A stretch of 32,891 nucleotides of DNA from Bacteroidota bacterium (lineage in GTDB: Bacteria; Bacteroidota; Bacteroidia; CAILMK01; JAAYUY01). The notes beneath the pieces are model-generated. The model searched no databases and was not told the DNA's origin. It saw nothing but the letters and a program-made list of their open reading frames with translations. A program made the translations under genes and the position numbers. Of this stretch, positions 7,921 to 15,776 are shown piece by piece. Position 1 is the first letter of the stretch. Every line of letters starts with the position of its first letter. The stretch lies in assembly GCA_016776505.1 (NCBI GenBank), contig JADHTG010000037.1, positions 1 through 32,891 of the forward strand. The letters run 5' to 3'.

Positions 7921-9474
7921 ATGCAGAGACTGAAAGACATATTTTTTTATTCAGAAGATTCTCCCCTGCTCTTCACCCAAATGTATTTCTGGATTTTCTT
8001 TTTCATCGTTTTCAGTTTTTTCGCGCTTATTTACAACAGGAAACTTTTCAGAAGCATCTATTTATTTGCAGTGAGTTTGTTTTTTTACTGGAAATCTGGA
8101 GGTCATTATTTTGTATTGCTTCTGTTCACCACTTTTCTCGACTATTATATTGGAAAATGGACATTCAGGGCACAGAAAAAGAGCTTCAAAAAAGCCTGGG
8201 TCGCTGTCAGCCTGGTTTTGAATTTGGGAATTCTGGCCTATTTTAAATACACTTATTTCTTTGTCGATATTTTCAATGCTATCTTCAACACCCATGTGGA
8301 GGTCATTAATATCGCAGCACAATGGGCCAACAGCAGTTTGGGAACTTCTTTCGACATCACGAAAATAATTCTGCCTGTTGGGATCTCTTTTTATACTTTC
8401 CAAAGTTTAAGTTATGTTCTGGATATTTCAAGGGGAAAGCTCAAACCGGTTAATAATATCCTGGAATATGGTTTTTATGTCACTTTTTTCCCTCAATTAG
8501 TTGCTGGGCCCATAGTCAGAGCCGCCCAATTCATACCACAACTCTACAAAAAATATCAGCTCACTAAAGACGAGGTTCATTATGCGTTATTTCTCATTCT
8601 CAACGGATTGATGAAGAAAATGATCATTTCCGATTACATTTCAATCAATTTTGTGGAAAGGGTTTTTGATACGCCCCTTCAGTTTACCGGTTTCGAAAAC
8701 CTGATGGCGATCTATGGTTTTGGGATACAGATATACTGTGATTTCTCAGGTTATACAGATATCGCCATTGGTGTTGCTCTTCTTTTAGGATTTCGCCTGC
8801 CGCTGAACTTCAACTCGCCCTATAAAGCTGAAAACATTACCGATTTCTGGAAGCGATGGCATATTTCATTGACCACCTGGTTCAGAGACTACCTCTTTTT
8901 ACCCATTGCATTCAGAGTCTCTGCTAAACTGAAGAGAGAAAAATACTGGGGTTTAAAAACTGAATATTACATCTATCTCGTTGCCGGCTTGATAACTTTT
9001 CTCTTAACCGGTTTGTGGCATGGAGCAGCCTGGAGGTTTTTAATCTGGGGTGGATTGCATGGCTTTGCATTGGTTGTTCATCGATTTTGGAGGGGCATGA
9101 TTTCAAGGAAAAAGCAAAAATCCATGCTGAATCATTTCATTTCTGTTTTCATCACATTCAACCTGGTGAGTTTCGCATGGATCTTTTTCCGGGCCAAAGA
9201 CATGGGGATCGTAGAACAAATGATAAGACAGGTATTCAGTAGTTTTTCATGGACATTAATACCACAAATTTTCATTGGCTATTGGGAAGTATTTGCCCTG
9301 ATGATTGCTGCTTACATGATCCACTGGTTGCCTACTTCTTTTAAAACAAAATATATTTCCTGGTTCAAAAACTCTCCCGTTTGGACAAAAGGGCTGATAG
9401 TGATACTGGTTGTTTTCCTCTGTTACCAGGCAAGTTCTTCTGAAGTGCAGACTTTTATTTATTTCCAGTTTTGA
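7921..9474 (+). CDS. MBOAT family membrane-bound O-acyltransferase (AlgI/PatA/DltB-like)
   Basis: This is a 517 aa polytopic inner-membrane protein that would move acyl (usually acetyl) groups from the cytoplasmic side across the membrane. Family motifs are 'PQLVAGPIVRA', 'WKRWHISLTTWFRDYLF' with His314, and 'LTGLWHGAAWRF' with His367. The latter is the near-invariant MBOAT histidine. Hydrophobic segments run through most of the length. The ATG directly abuts the stop of the SGNH gene. With two SGNH partners and a lytic transglycosylase in one operon, peptidoglycan O-acetylation is the leading hypothesis. Exopolysaccharide or teichoic-acid-like acylation cannot be excluded. The family is certain and the substrate is inferred. 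Confidence 0.93.
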   Translation: MQRLKDIFFYSEDSPLLFTQMYFWIFFFIVFSFFALIYNRKLFRSIYLFAVSLFFYWKSGGHYFVLLLFTTFLDYYIGKWTFRAQKKSFKKAWVAVSLVLNLGILAYFKYTYFFVDIFNAIFNTHVEVINIAAQWANSSLGTSFDITKIILPVGISFYTFQSLSYVLDISRGKLKPVNNILEYGFYVTFFPQLVAGPIVRAAQFIPQLYKKYQLTKDEVHYALFLILNGLMKKMIISDYISINFVERVFDTPLQFTGFENLMAIYGFGIQIYCDFSGYTDIAIGVALLLGFRLPLNFNSPYKAENITDFWKRWHISLTTWFRDYLFLPIAFRVSAKLKREKYWGLKTEYYIYLVAGLITFLLTGLWHGAAWRFLIWGGLHGFALVVHRFWRGMISRKKQKSMLNHFISVFITFNLVSFAWIFFRAKDMGIVEQMIRQVFSSFSWTLIPQIFIGYWEVFALMIAAYMIHWLPTSFKTKYISWFKNSPVWTKGLIVILVVFLCYQASSSEVQTFIYFQF

Positions 9475-9939
9475 CAAAGGCACATTTTTTTTGGCTGCCA
9501 ATAATTCATATGATAAAATTTTTCTTTGTAGATTTATATGTCAGGAATTTTACCCTGTACTAAATGTAAAGGAATCTATACGTTTGTATAGTGAGTGACT
9601 GCCAGACTGACAGAAGGATTATTCTCCCTCCTGTAAAACTTACTTTCCAGCTTGTTTCAAGTTATTCACATAGCATTTTTCGAATCGCTAGAGGAGAGGA
9701 AAATAATTTCAAACTGGTTTAATTTGCAGGCTTTGTTTGATATAAATTAATCTGTATAGTATAATTTATATGCAGTTAAATAGTATCAATTATCTTTGTT
9801 ATTTTCAGTCATAAATATTAAGAACAAGGCAGCTAATTCATTATATATTAAACTCATATTAAGACTAAATTTTTTTTAGCCTGATTAATGCTTAATGAAC
9901 ATCTTCAAATATTTTAACATATCATAAAAAAGAATAAAA
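9475..9939. other. 465 bp spacer between envelope and stressosome operons
   Basis: I see no credible gene. The region holds a small perfect hairpin 'ctatac-gttt-gtatag' (9576-9591), about 100 bp after the MBOAT stop and without a T tract. It also holds the candidate -7 box listed below. Its 3' third is very AT-rich. It most likely contains the end of the envelope transcript and the promoter of the stressosome operon. Confidence 0.5.
9791..9798 (+). promoter_or_regulatory. Candidate Bacteroidota -7 box for the stressosome operon
   Basis: 'tatctttg' fits the TAnnTTTG consensus of the Bacteroidota primary sigma factor. I find no TTG at the expected -33 distance, so this is a weak call. It would give a leader of about 135 nt before rsbR. 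Confidence 0.25.
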
Positions 9940-10800
9940 ATGACATCAACAAAAAAATCTGTCAGCGTTCATCAGCTGATGAAAGAAAACAAAGAAGGAA
10001 TACTGAAAAAATGGATCAAAGCACAAATAACCTCAGCAGGCAGCCGTCCTGAATTAATGAACGAAGAACAACTTTTGGGCGAATCAGGAGAGTTTTTATC
10101 CCTCCTTATTGAAGCCATTTCAGGGAACGAATTTGAGGATATCCATCAAAAATCATTTGACAAGACAAGAAACTTTCTGTCTGATTTGAGCAGTTCACGT
10201 TCTACAAAAGGATATTCACCTACTGAAACAGCTAATTTTCTATTTTCTCTGAAAGAGGTGCTTTCACCTGTTATGGCCAATGTGTATAAAACTGTTCCAG
10301 AAAAATTCGTGAATGAATTTGCCAACATCAATAGCTTGCTTGACAAATTGGGATTATTTACTTTCGAAACCTTTGTCAAAACCAGGGAAGAAGTGATCGG
10401 ACGGCAGTCACGTCAAATCATGGATATGGCCACACCCATCATCCAGGTTTGGGAAAGTATTCTATCGGTCCCCTTAATTGGCACCCTGGATAGCGCCCGC
10501 ACCCAGATTGTCATGGAAAAACTTCTGGAAAAAATTGTAGAAACAAAATCCAAGGTAGCTATCATTGACATTACCGGGGTACCCACAGTGGATACTATGG
10601 TAGCACAGCATTTGATGAAAACAACCGAGGCTATCAGGCTTTTGGGAGCCGATAGTGTAGTTACAGGGATCAGTGCTCCAATCGCTCAAACCATGGTACA
10701 GATGGGAGTGGAATTTAAAGATATTGTGACCCGTTCTATTATGGCTGACGGAATCAGGTATGCACTTGACAAAATGGGTAAAACCGTACAGAACCGCTAG
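9940..10800 (+). CDS. rsbR: RsbR-family stressosome protein (RsbRD N-terminal domain plus STAS)
   Basis: This is a sensor and scaffold subunit of a stressosome, 286 aa and cytoplasmic. Residues about 10-130 are helical and resemble the RsbRD N-terminal domain (note 'KGYSPTETANFLFSLKEVL'). Residues about 163-280 form a STAS domain with 'IIDITGVPTVDTMVAQHL' and 'GISAPIAQTMVQMG'. Thr219 (in 'VDT') and Thr251 (in 'IAQT') sit where RsbR proteins carry their RsbT-phosphorylated threonines, as I recall from B. subtilis. It is the first gene of a seven-gene operon and is followed directly by rsbS and rsbT, the diagnostic RST order. What its N-terminal domain senses cannot be told from sequence; no haem-globin histidine or PAS/LOV signature is obvious. 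Confidence 0.93.
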   Translation: MTSTKKSVSVHQLMKENKEGILKKWIKAQITSAGSRPELMNEEQLLGESGEFLSLLIEAISGNEFEDIHQKSFDKTRNFLSDLSSSRSTKGYSPTETANFLFSLKEVLSPVMANVYKTVPEKFVNEFANINSLLDKLGLFTFETFVKTREEVIGRQSRQIMDMATPIIQVWESILSVPLIGTLDSARTQIVMEKLLEKIVETKSKVAIIDITGVPTVDTMVAQHLMKTTEAIRLLGADSVVTGISAPIAQTMVQMGVEFKDIVTRSIMADGIRYALDKMGKTVQNR

Positions 10801-10828
10801 CTTGCTTTTAAATGATAATAATTAAATT

Positions 10829-11254
10829 ATGGAAAAAACACCTATCTTAAAATTCGGTGATACCTTAATAGTTTCCATTCAAACTGAATTACACGACAAA
10901 GCAGCCAGTCGGTTACAGGAAGATATTTTAAATCAGGTTCAGAAAAATAATTCACAGGCTGTGGTGATTGATGTTTCCTCCCTGGAAATTGTTGATTCCT
11001 TCATTGGACGAATGTTATCAAATACAGCTGAAATGGCTGCACTCATGCATGCATCTGTGATCCTGGTGGGTATTTCCCCTGCAGTTTCAATCACACTGGT
11101 AGAATTGGGACTCAACCTGGGCGGAGTAAAGACAGCCCTTGATTTGGAAAGTGCAATGGAATTGCTTCAAAATGATAAAGCTTCATTTTTTGGCAGCGAG
11201 AAACTGGATTCTCAAGCAGACAATGCTGATGAAATCAGTAAGGATGCATCTTAA
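10829..11254 (+). CDS. rsbS: RsbS-like single STAS-domain stressosome scaffold
   Basis: This is a 141 aa STAS-domain protein, the core partner of RsbR in the stressosome and the antagonist that holds RsbT. The motif 'VVIDVSSLEIVDSFIGRML' places Ser57 at the position of the RsbT-phosphorylated serine of RsbS (Ser59 in B. subtilis). 'VILVGISPAVSITLVELG' is the second STAS landmark. The last 25 residues or so are acidic and polar, and extend beyond the STAS fold. It lies 28 nt after rsbR and 11 nt before rsbT, so it is surely co-transcribed. Confidence 0.93.
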   Translation: MEKTPILKFGDTLIVSIQTELHDKAASRLQEDILNQVQKNNSQAVVIDVSSLEIVDSFIGRMLSNTAEMAALMHASVILVGISPAVSITLVELGLNLGGVKTALDLESAMELLQNDKASFFGSEKLDSQADNADEISKDAS

Positions 11255-11265
11255 ATTGAACCTGG

Positions 11266-11661
11266 ATGAATATCTATGCTATTGAATCTGAAAATGATGT
11301 GATTGGTGCCAGGCATTTTATTCGTGATCTGGTCAAAGAAAAGGGATTCGGGCTTATTGACCAAACCAGGTTAACTACCATCACCAGTGAATTGGTCAGG
11401 AATATAGTCCTATATGCCGGAAAGGGTCAGGTCCTGGCATATGATGTCATGAATGGATCAACTAACGGAATTAAAATTGAATTCAAAGATAGCGGTCCCG
11501 GAATCCAAGATATTGAGCAAGCCATGCAGGATGGATATACAACGAAAGGGGGGCTTGGAGCGGGTTTACCCGGTTCAAAAAGATTGTCTGACGAATTTTA
11601 CATTGAATCAGAATCAGGAAAAGGAACCAAAATAACTGTTATTAAATGGTTAAAAGCCTAA
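11266..11661 (+). CDS. rsbT: RsbT-like serine/threonine switch kinase
   Basis: This is a 131 aa GHKL-fold protein kinase, about the usual RsbT length. It phosphorylates RsbS and RsbR and is released from the stressosome on stress. ATP-binding motifs are intact: N box 'SELVRNIVLYA' (Asn46), G1 'DSGPGI' (Asp75) and G2 'GLGAGLPGSKRLSDEF'. In classical Firmicutes systems freed RsbT activates RsbU, but no RsbU-, RsbV- or RsbW-like gene is in this window. Its downstream partner is probably one of the kinases in the same operon. The start ATG lies 11 nt after the rsbS stop, and the next gene begins 3 nt after its own stop. Confidence 0.94.
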   Translation: MNIYAIESENDVIGARHFIRDLVKEKGFGLIDQTRLTTITSELVRNIVLYAGKGQVLAYDVMNGSTNGIKIEFKDSGPGIQDIEQAMQDGYTTKGGLGAGLPGSKRLSDEFYIESESGKGTKITVIKWLKA

Positions 11662-11664
11662 ATA

Positions 11665-12690
11665 TTGCTGACTTTTAATGAGATAAAAAATTTTGAATTA
11701 AACGGACTGGACCAGATTGACGGGATCAGAATGGCAGCGCGTGCGATGGCAGAAGATCATTCCTTTAATGAAGTCAAGACCGAAGAAGTAGCTTTAGTTG
11801 TGACTGAACTTGCAACCAATATGATCAAGTTTGCAGGCAAAGGAGAGATCATGATCAACAAGTTCGAGATTAATGGACGAAAAGGCCTGGATGTTTTTGG
11901 ACAGGATCATGGACCCGGTATTGAAAACCTGGAAATCACCTTAAGAGACGGATACTCATCCGTTGGATCTCTGGGTGTAGGCATTGGAGGGATCAAAAGA
12001 CTTTCCGATGAATTCGACTGTTTTTCTTTAATGGCTCAGCATAGCCCCAGGCAGGTCGATGGCTTTACCGTTTTTTTCTCCAGGAAATGGGCTCAAAATA
12101 AAGACTATTTAAATAATCATTTTGAGTTGGGATATATTTCCCGACCTTTTCCTGGTGAAATAATGAATGGAGACCATCTTTTTATCCATGAAACTGCTAG
12201 TGGGTTGATAGCTGCTGTTGTAGATGGTATTGGGCACGGCAAAGAAGCAGCTTTTGCCGCACAAACTGCTGTGGAATATATGGCGGTGAATACTAGCGAT
12301 TCAATAGATGAAATTTTAGTAGGTTTGCATCAGTCCTTGATGCACACACGCGGTGCTGTGGTTTCTGTTGCAAAATTTGAAATGGATAAAAAACAATTCA
12401 CCTATGGCGGAATTGGAAACATTTATGCCCGTGTTGAAAATTCACCTCATCCGGTTCATCCTGTCAGCCTGAACGGCACCCTTGGAAGCCGTATAGGAAA
12501 AATCAGATCATTTGAATATCCATGGGTTCCGGGCAGTGTATTGATCATGTCAAGTGATGGCATTTCAAACCGATGGAATATGGAGGATTTTCCCTCCCTC
12601 ATAAAGAAACACCCTGCTTTGATTGCTTATGTAATTTATCATAATCATTGTCGCACAAATGATGACGCAAGCATTATGATAATTAAATGA
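11665..12690 (+). CDS. RsbT-like ATPase fused to SpoIIE/RsbX-type PP2C phosphatase
   Basis: This is a 341 aa two-domain protein that starts with TTG 3 nt after the rsbT stop. Residues about 1-135 are an RsbT-like GHKL domain: N box 'TELATNMIKFA' (Asn52), G1 'DHGPGI' (Asp81) and G2 'GVGIGGIKRLSDEF'. Residues about 153-341 are a PP2C/SpoIIE domain with metal-binding acids Asp187 ('VVDGIGHG'), Asp298 ('SSDGI') and Asp333/Asp334 ('TNDDAS'). It would supply the RsbX role, resetting the stressosome by dephosphorylating RsbS/RsbR, and may also be a kinase. ATP-binding SpoIIE phosphatases are a known family, so the fusion itself is not new. Its position in an RST operon makes RsbX function the best reading. 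Confidence 0.92.
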   Translation: MLTFNEIKNFELNGLDQIDGIRMAARAMAEDHSFNEVKTEEVALVVTELATNMIKFAGKGEIMINKFEINGRKGLDVFGQDHGPGIENLEITLRDGYSSVGSLGVGIGGIKRLSDEFDCFSLMAQHSPRQVDGFTVFFSRKWAQNKDYLNNHFELGYISRPFPGEIMNGDHLFIHETASGLIAAVVDGIGHGKEAAFAAQTAVEYMAVNTSDSIDEILVGLHQSLMHTRGAVVSVAKFEMDKKQFTYGGIGNIYARVENSPHPVHPVSLNGTLGSRIGKIRSFEYPWVPGSVLIMSSDGISNRWNMEDFPSLIKKHPALIAYVIYHNHCRTNDDASIMIIK

Positions 12691-12718
12691 TAATATATTT
12701 TAAAAAGAAATACTAATA

Positions 12719-14350
12719 ATGATGGCCAAATCAATTAAAATACTTTATGCTGAAGACAACCAGATGGATATTGATCTGACCCGGCAGTTTTTCAATGAAA
12801 TAAAAAGCGAGTTCGAACTGACTATTGCAAATGATGGAAAACAAGCGCTTAAATTGCTGGAAAAGAATGATTACCATATTGTCCTTTTGGATTTTAAACT
12901 TCCGGATATAGATGGCATTAAAATCATCAAAACCATCCGGTCTCATCCTGATTCTGTCCCGATCATTCTGTTGACAGGAAGTGGTGATGAAAATCTGATC
13001 ATGCAATCACTGAAATCTGGTGCAAATGATTATGTGACCAAAAAAGAAGGGTACATAAAAAAACTGCCTGGAATTATTCGCAGGGTAATATCAGATTCCA
13101 ATAAAATGATTAAGCCTTTCGACCATACAATCAGCAAAATACTTTATATTGAGGATGAAACACGCGACATCGATCTTCTGACGGAGTATTTTACTGAAAA
13201 TGCAAGGCACCTGGAAATTACAGCAACTGACAATGAACAAAAAGCCCTGAAATTATTGAAAAAAACTGATGCATTTGACCTGGTTCTTTGCGATCTGAAA
13301 TTGCTCAATAATTCCGCTATTGAAATCATGCAGGAAGTGAAGAAATACGAAAATGATATTCCCTTCATCATCATTACAGGAAAAGGGGACGAAGAAAGTG
13401 CACTGGAGGCCCTGAAGGAAGGCGCGTACGACTACCTGGTGAAATCAGAAAATTACCTGTCCAAGCTACCATACGCTATTGAAAATACGATAGCCCGGTT
13501 TAGAAACAATAAAAAAATTAAAGAACTTAACCTGGAGTTATCCAAGGCTAATAAGTCCATGGAAAAAAACATGAAGAAAAGCAAAATGGAGCTTCAGGAA
13601 ATCACGAATAAATTCTTAGAGATAGAAAATAAGATCAAGTCGGAGACCAAAGAATTAGAAGAAATCAGCAATCGCAGGGAAAACTTTTTTCGGCTTTTCG
13701 CTCATGATATTAAAAATCCTTTTCATGGATTATTGGGATACATTGAATTGCTTTTAATGGATTATAAATTGATCGATGATCAGCAACGCCTGTCCCATGT
13801 TCGTGAAATTCAGAAATTTGCACAAGAAGTCTATAATCTCCTGGAGAACCTGATGGAATGGGCTAAAATTCAGGGCGGTTTTATTCATGTGAAGAAAAAA
13901 GAGGTTTCCGTATTTCAGGTTTATGACATGGTTTTAAACCTGTTTATTGTTCCCAGCAAGCTAAAAAACCTTACACTGGATTTTAAAGTAAGCCAGGATT
14001 TTAGAATAAAAACGGATCAGAATATGCTTTTTACTGTCCTGAGAAATTTGATCTCCAATGCAGTTAAGTTCAGTAATCCGGGAGGAAGAATAGAAATTGA
14101 TGCCCGTCTCAAAGAGGGATTTGTGCAATTCTGCGTAAAAGATTACGGTTGCGGGATCAGCCTGGAGAACCAGGATAAATTATTTAAAATTGATCGTTAT
14201 TTTTCAACTGAAGGCTCTAAAGGTGAGAAAGGCACTGGATTTGGATTGCTATTGGTGAAGGAATTGGTTGAAATGAATGAGGGCCAGATCAATTTTGAAA
14301 GCCAGGAAGGAAAAGGATCCACCTTTCATGTTTTTCTGCCAAATGAATAA
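12719..14350 (+). CDS. Cytoplasmic histidine kinase with two N-terminal receiver domains
   Basis: This is a 543 aa protein with no membrane segment. REC1 (about 5-125) has 'YAEDN', Asp58 in 'LLDFKLP', Thr in 'LLTGSG' and Lys in 'VTKKEG'. REC2 (about 140-262) has 'YIEDE', Asp192 in 'LCDLKL', 'IITGKG' and 'LVKSEN'. Both receivers look complete. A charged coiled coil (about 265-320) leads to HisKA with His329 ('FAHDIKNPFHGL') and HATPase_c with 'LRNLISNAVKFS', 'DYGCGIS' and 'GTGFGLLLVKELVE'. The order receiver-receiver-kinase suggests that it takes phosphoryl input from elsewhere and adjusts its kinase or phosphatase activity. Two adjacent ATGs at 12719 and 12722 are equally possible starts. It is the fifth gene of the stressosome operon. 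Confidence 0.92.
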   Translation: MMAKSIKILYAEDNQMDIDLTRQFFNEIKSEFELTIANDGKQALKLLEKNDYHIVLLDFKLPDIDGIKIIKTIRSHPDSVPIILLTGSGDENLIMQSLKSGANDYVTKKEGYIKKLPGIIRRVISDSNKMIKPFDHTISKILYIEDETRDIDLLTEYFTENARHLEITATDNEQKALKLLKKTDAFDLVLCDLKLLNNSAIEIMQEVKKYENDIPFIIITGKGDEESALEALKEGAYDYLVKSENYLSKLPYAIENTIARFRNNKKIKELNLELSKANKSMEKNMKKSKMELQEITNKFLEIENKIKSETKELEEISNRRENFFRLFAHDIKNPFHGLLGYIELLLMDYKLIDDQQRLSHVREIQKFAQEVYNLLENLMEWAKIQGGFIHVKKKEVSVFQVYDMVLNLFIVPSKLKNLTLDFKVSQDFRIKTDQNMLFTVLRNLISNAVKFSNPGGRIEIDARLKEGFVQFCVKDYGCGISLENQDKLFKIDRYFSTEGSKGEKGTGFGLLLVKELVEMNEGQINFESQEGKGSTFHVFLPNE

Positions 14351-14362
14351 AACAAAACCCAA

Positions 14363-15736
14363 ATGAATGATTTTCAACTGATTAGTCTGATAGTTGATAA
14401 TGAAGAAAACCTGATTGAAATAAGGGATACCAGTCGTAAGATCTGTGAATCACTTGGTTTTAGTCACCTGGAGCAGGTAAAAATAACCACCTCAGTCTCG
14501 GAAATTGGACGGAATATCTATGAATATGCGAAAAAAGGAACCATTCAATTTTTCTATATTAATAATAAGAATAAGCAAGGTATAAAAATAGTAGCAACTG
14601 ACCAGGGACCCGGAATCAAAAACCTGGATAAAATTCTCCAGGGAAAATACATCTCCCGCACAGGAATGGGCTCGGGTATCAAGGGTTCACGTTCCTTAAT
14701 GGATGAATTCCAGATTGAATCCCTTCCTCAAAAAGGAACTTCCATTCACATGTCCAAGTACCTTTTAAGGGATAAGACAATTTCACAAGAAGAATTAAGA
14801 TCACTGCATGAGGAATTCAATAGAATCAGCAAAACACCCAAGGAATTATTAATAGCAGAACTGGAAATCCAAAACAAGGAATTATTGAACCTGCTCGAAG
14901 AATTAAATGAAAATAAGCTGAAAACGGAAAGCCTGAACATGGAATTGATGGAAACCAACCTGGACATCATTGCGTTGAATAAAGAAATGGAATCCAAAAA
15001 TACGGAGCTTGACCAGCTGAATAAAAGTCTGAACCAGGCAGTTGAACAATTAAATTCAAAAAACTCAGAATTAAAAGCATTTAATTATACCGTTTCGCAT
15101 GACCTGAAAGCTCCCCTGAGGGGTATTACAGGCTATTCACAGGAATTAATAAGAAAACACCAAACCAAGCTGAGCGAAAGGGGTGTATTTTGCGTGAATC
15201 AAATAACAAGCGCATCGAAACAATTGGATGCGCTTATTGAAGACCTTTTGAGCTATTCAAAACTGGACACAGAAATTTTTCAAAAGCAGGAAGTGAAATC
15301 AAAGGACCTGATTACAAGCATACTGGATCACAGGCAGAGTATTATCGAAGAAAATTCCATTGAAGTCTTATCCAAATTAAGGGATATTAAAATCCTCGGT
15401 TGGGAAAACGGCTTGAACCATGTGATCTCCAACCTGATCGATAATGCATTTAAGTATACAGGCAAATCAAATCCACCGAAAGTAAAAATTGAAACTAAAA
15501 TAAAAGGAGAAGAATTTATTTTTATGATTACGGACAATGGAATTGGTTTCGATATGAAATATCACGACCGGATGTATGAGTTGTTTCACCGCCTGGTCAG
15601 GAGAGAGGATTTTGAAGGAACGGGTGCCGGGCTGGCCATTGTTAAAAAGATCATTGAAAAACACAAAGGGAAAATTTGGGCAAAGTCTGAACCCGGAAAG
15701 GGTGCAACATTTACCTTTACATTACCTGTTAAATAA
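14363..15736 (+). CDS. RsbT-like switch-kinase domain fused to a histidine kinase
   Basis: This is a 457 aa cytoplasmic protein with two GHKL ATP-binding domains of different type. Residues about 1-135 are RsbT-like: N box 'VSEIGRNIYEYA' (Asn51), G1 'DQGPGI' (Asp80) and G2 'GMGSGIKGSRSLMDEF'. They are clearly homologous to the free RsbT and the phosphatase fusion upstream. A long coiled coil (about 140-235) rich in Glu, Asn and Leu follows. HisKA comes next, with His246 in 'VSHDLKAPLRGITGYS', then HATPase_c with 'ISNLIDNAFKYTG', 'DNGIGFD' and 'GTGAGLAIVKKIIE'. The H box is of the phytochrome-kinase type, and the next gene is an Rcp1-type receiver, the usual partner of such kinases. The RsbT-like head is the obvious docking element for the RsbR/RsbS stressosome. 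Confidence 0.92.
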   Translation: MNDFQLISLIVDNEENLIEIRDTSRKICESLGFSHLEQVKITTSVSEIGRNIYEYAKKGTIQFFYINNKNKQGIKIVATDQGPGIKNLDKILQGKYISRTGMGSGIKGSRSLMDEFQIESLPQKGTSIHMSKYLLRDKTISQEELRSLHEEFNRISKTPKELLIAELEIQNKELLNLLEELNENKLKTESLNMELMETNLDIIALNKEMESKNTELDQLNKSLNQAVEQLNSKNSELKAFNYTVSHDLKAPLRGITGYSQELIRKHQTKLSERGVFCVNQITSASKQLDALIEDLLSYSKLDTEIFQKQEVKSKDLITSILDHRQSIIEENSIEVLSKLRDIKILGWENGLNHVISNLIDNAFKYTGKSNPPKVKIETKIKGEEFIFMITDNGIGFDMKYHDRMYELFHRLVRREDFEGTGAGLAIVKKIIEKHKGKIWAKSEPGKGATFTFTLPVK

Positions 15737-15776
15737 AATGAGTTTTACATAAGTCTGATAATTAACAAGTTCTAAT

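Noticed and set aside
8062..8403. 113-codon minus-strand frame inside the MBOAT gene
   Set aside because: It lies fully opposite a certain MBOAT gene and lacks any family signal.
9576..9591. Hairpin 'ctatac-gttt-gtatag' as terminator of the envelope operon
   Set aside because: The stem is only 6 A/T-rich pairs, 100 bp after the stop and without a T tract, so it is mentioned only in the spacer entry.
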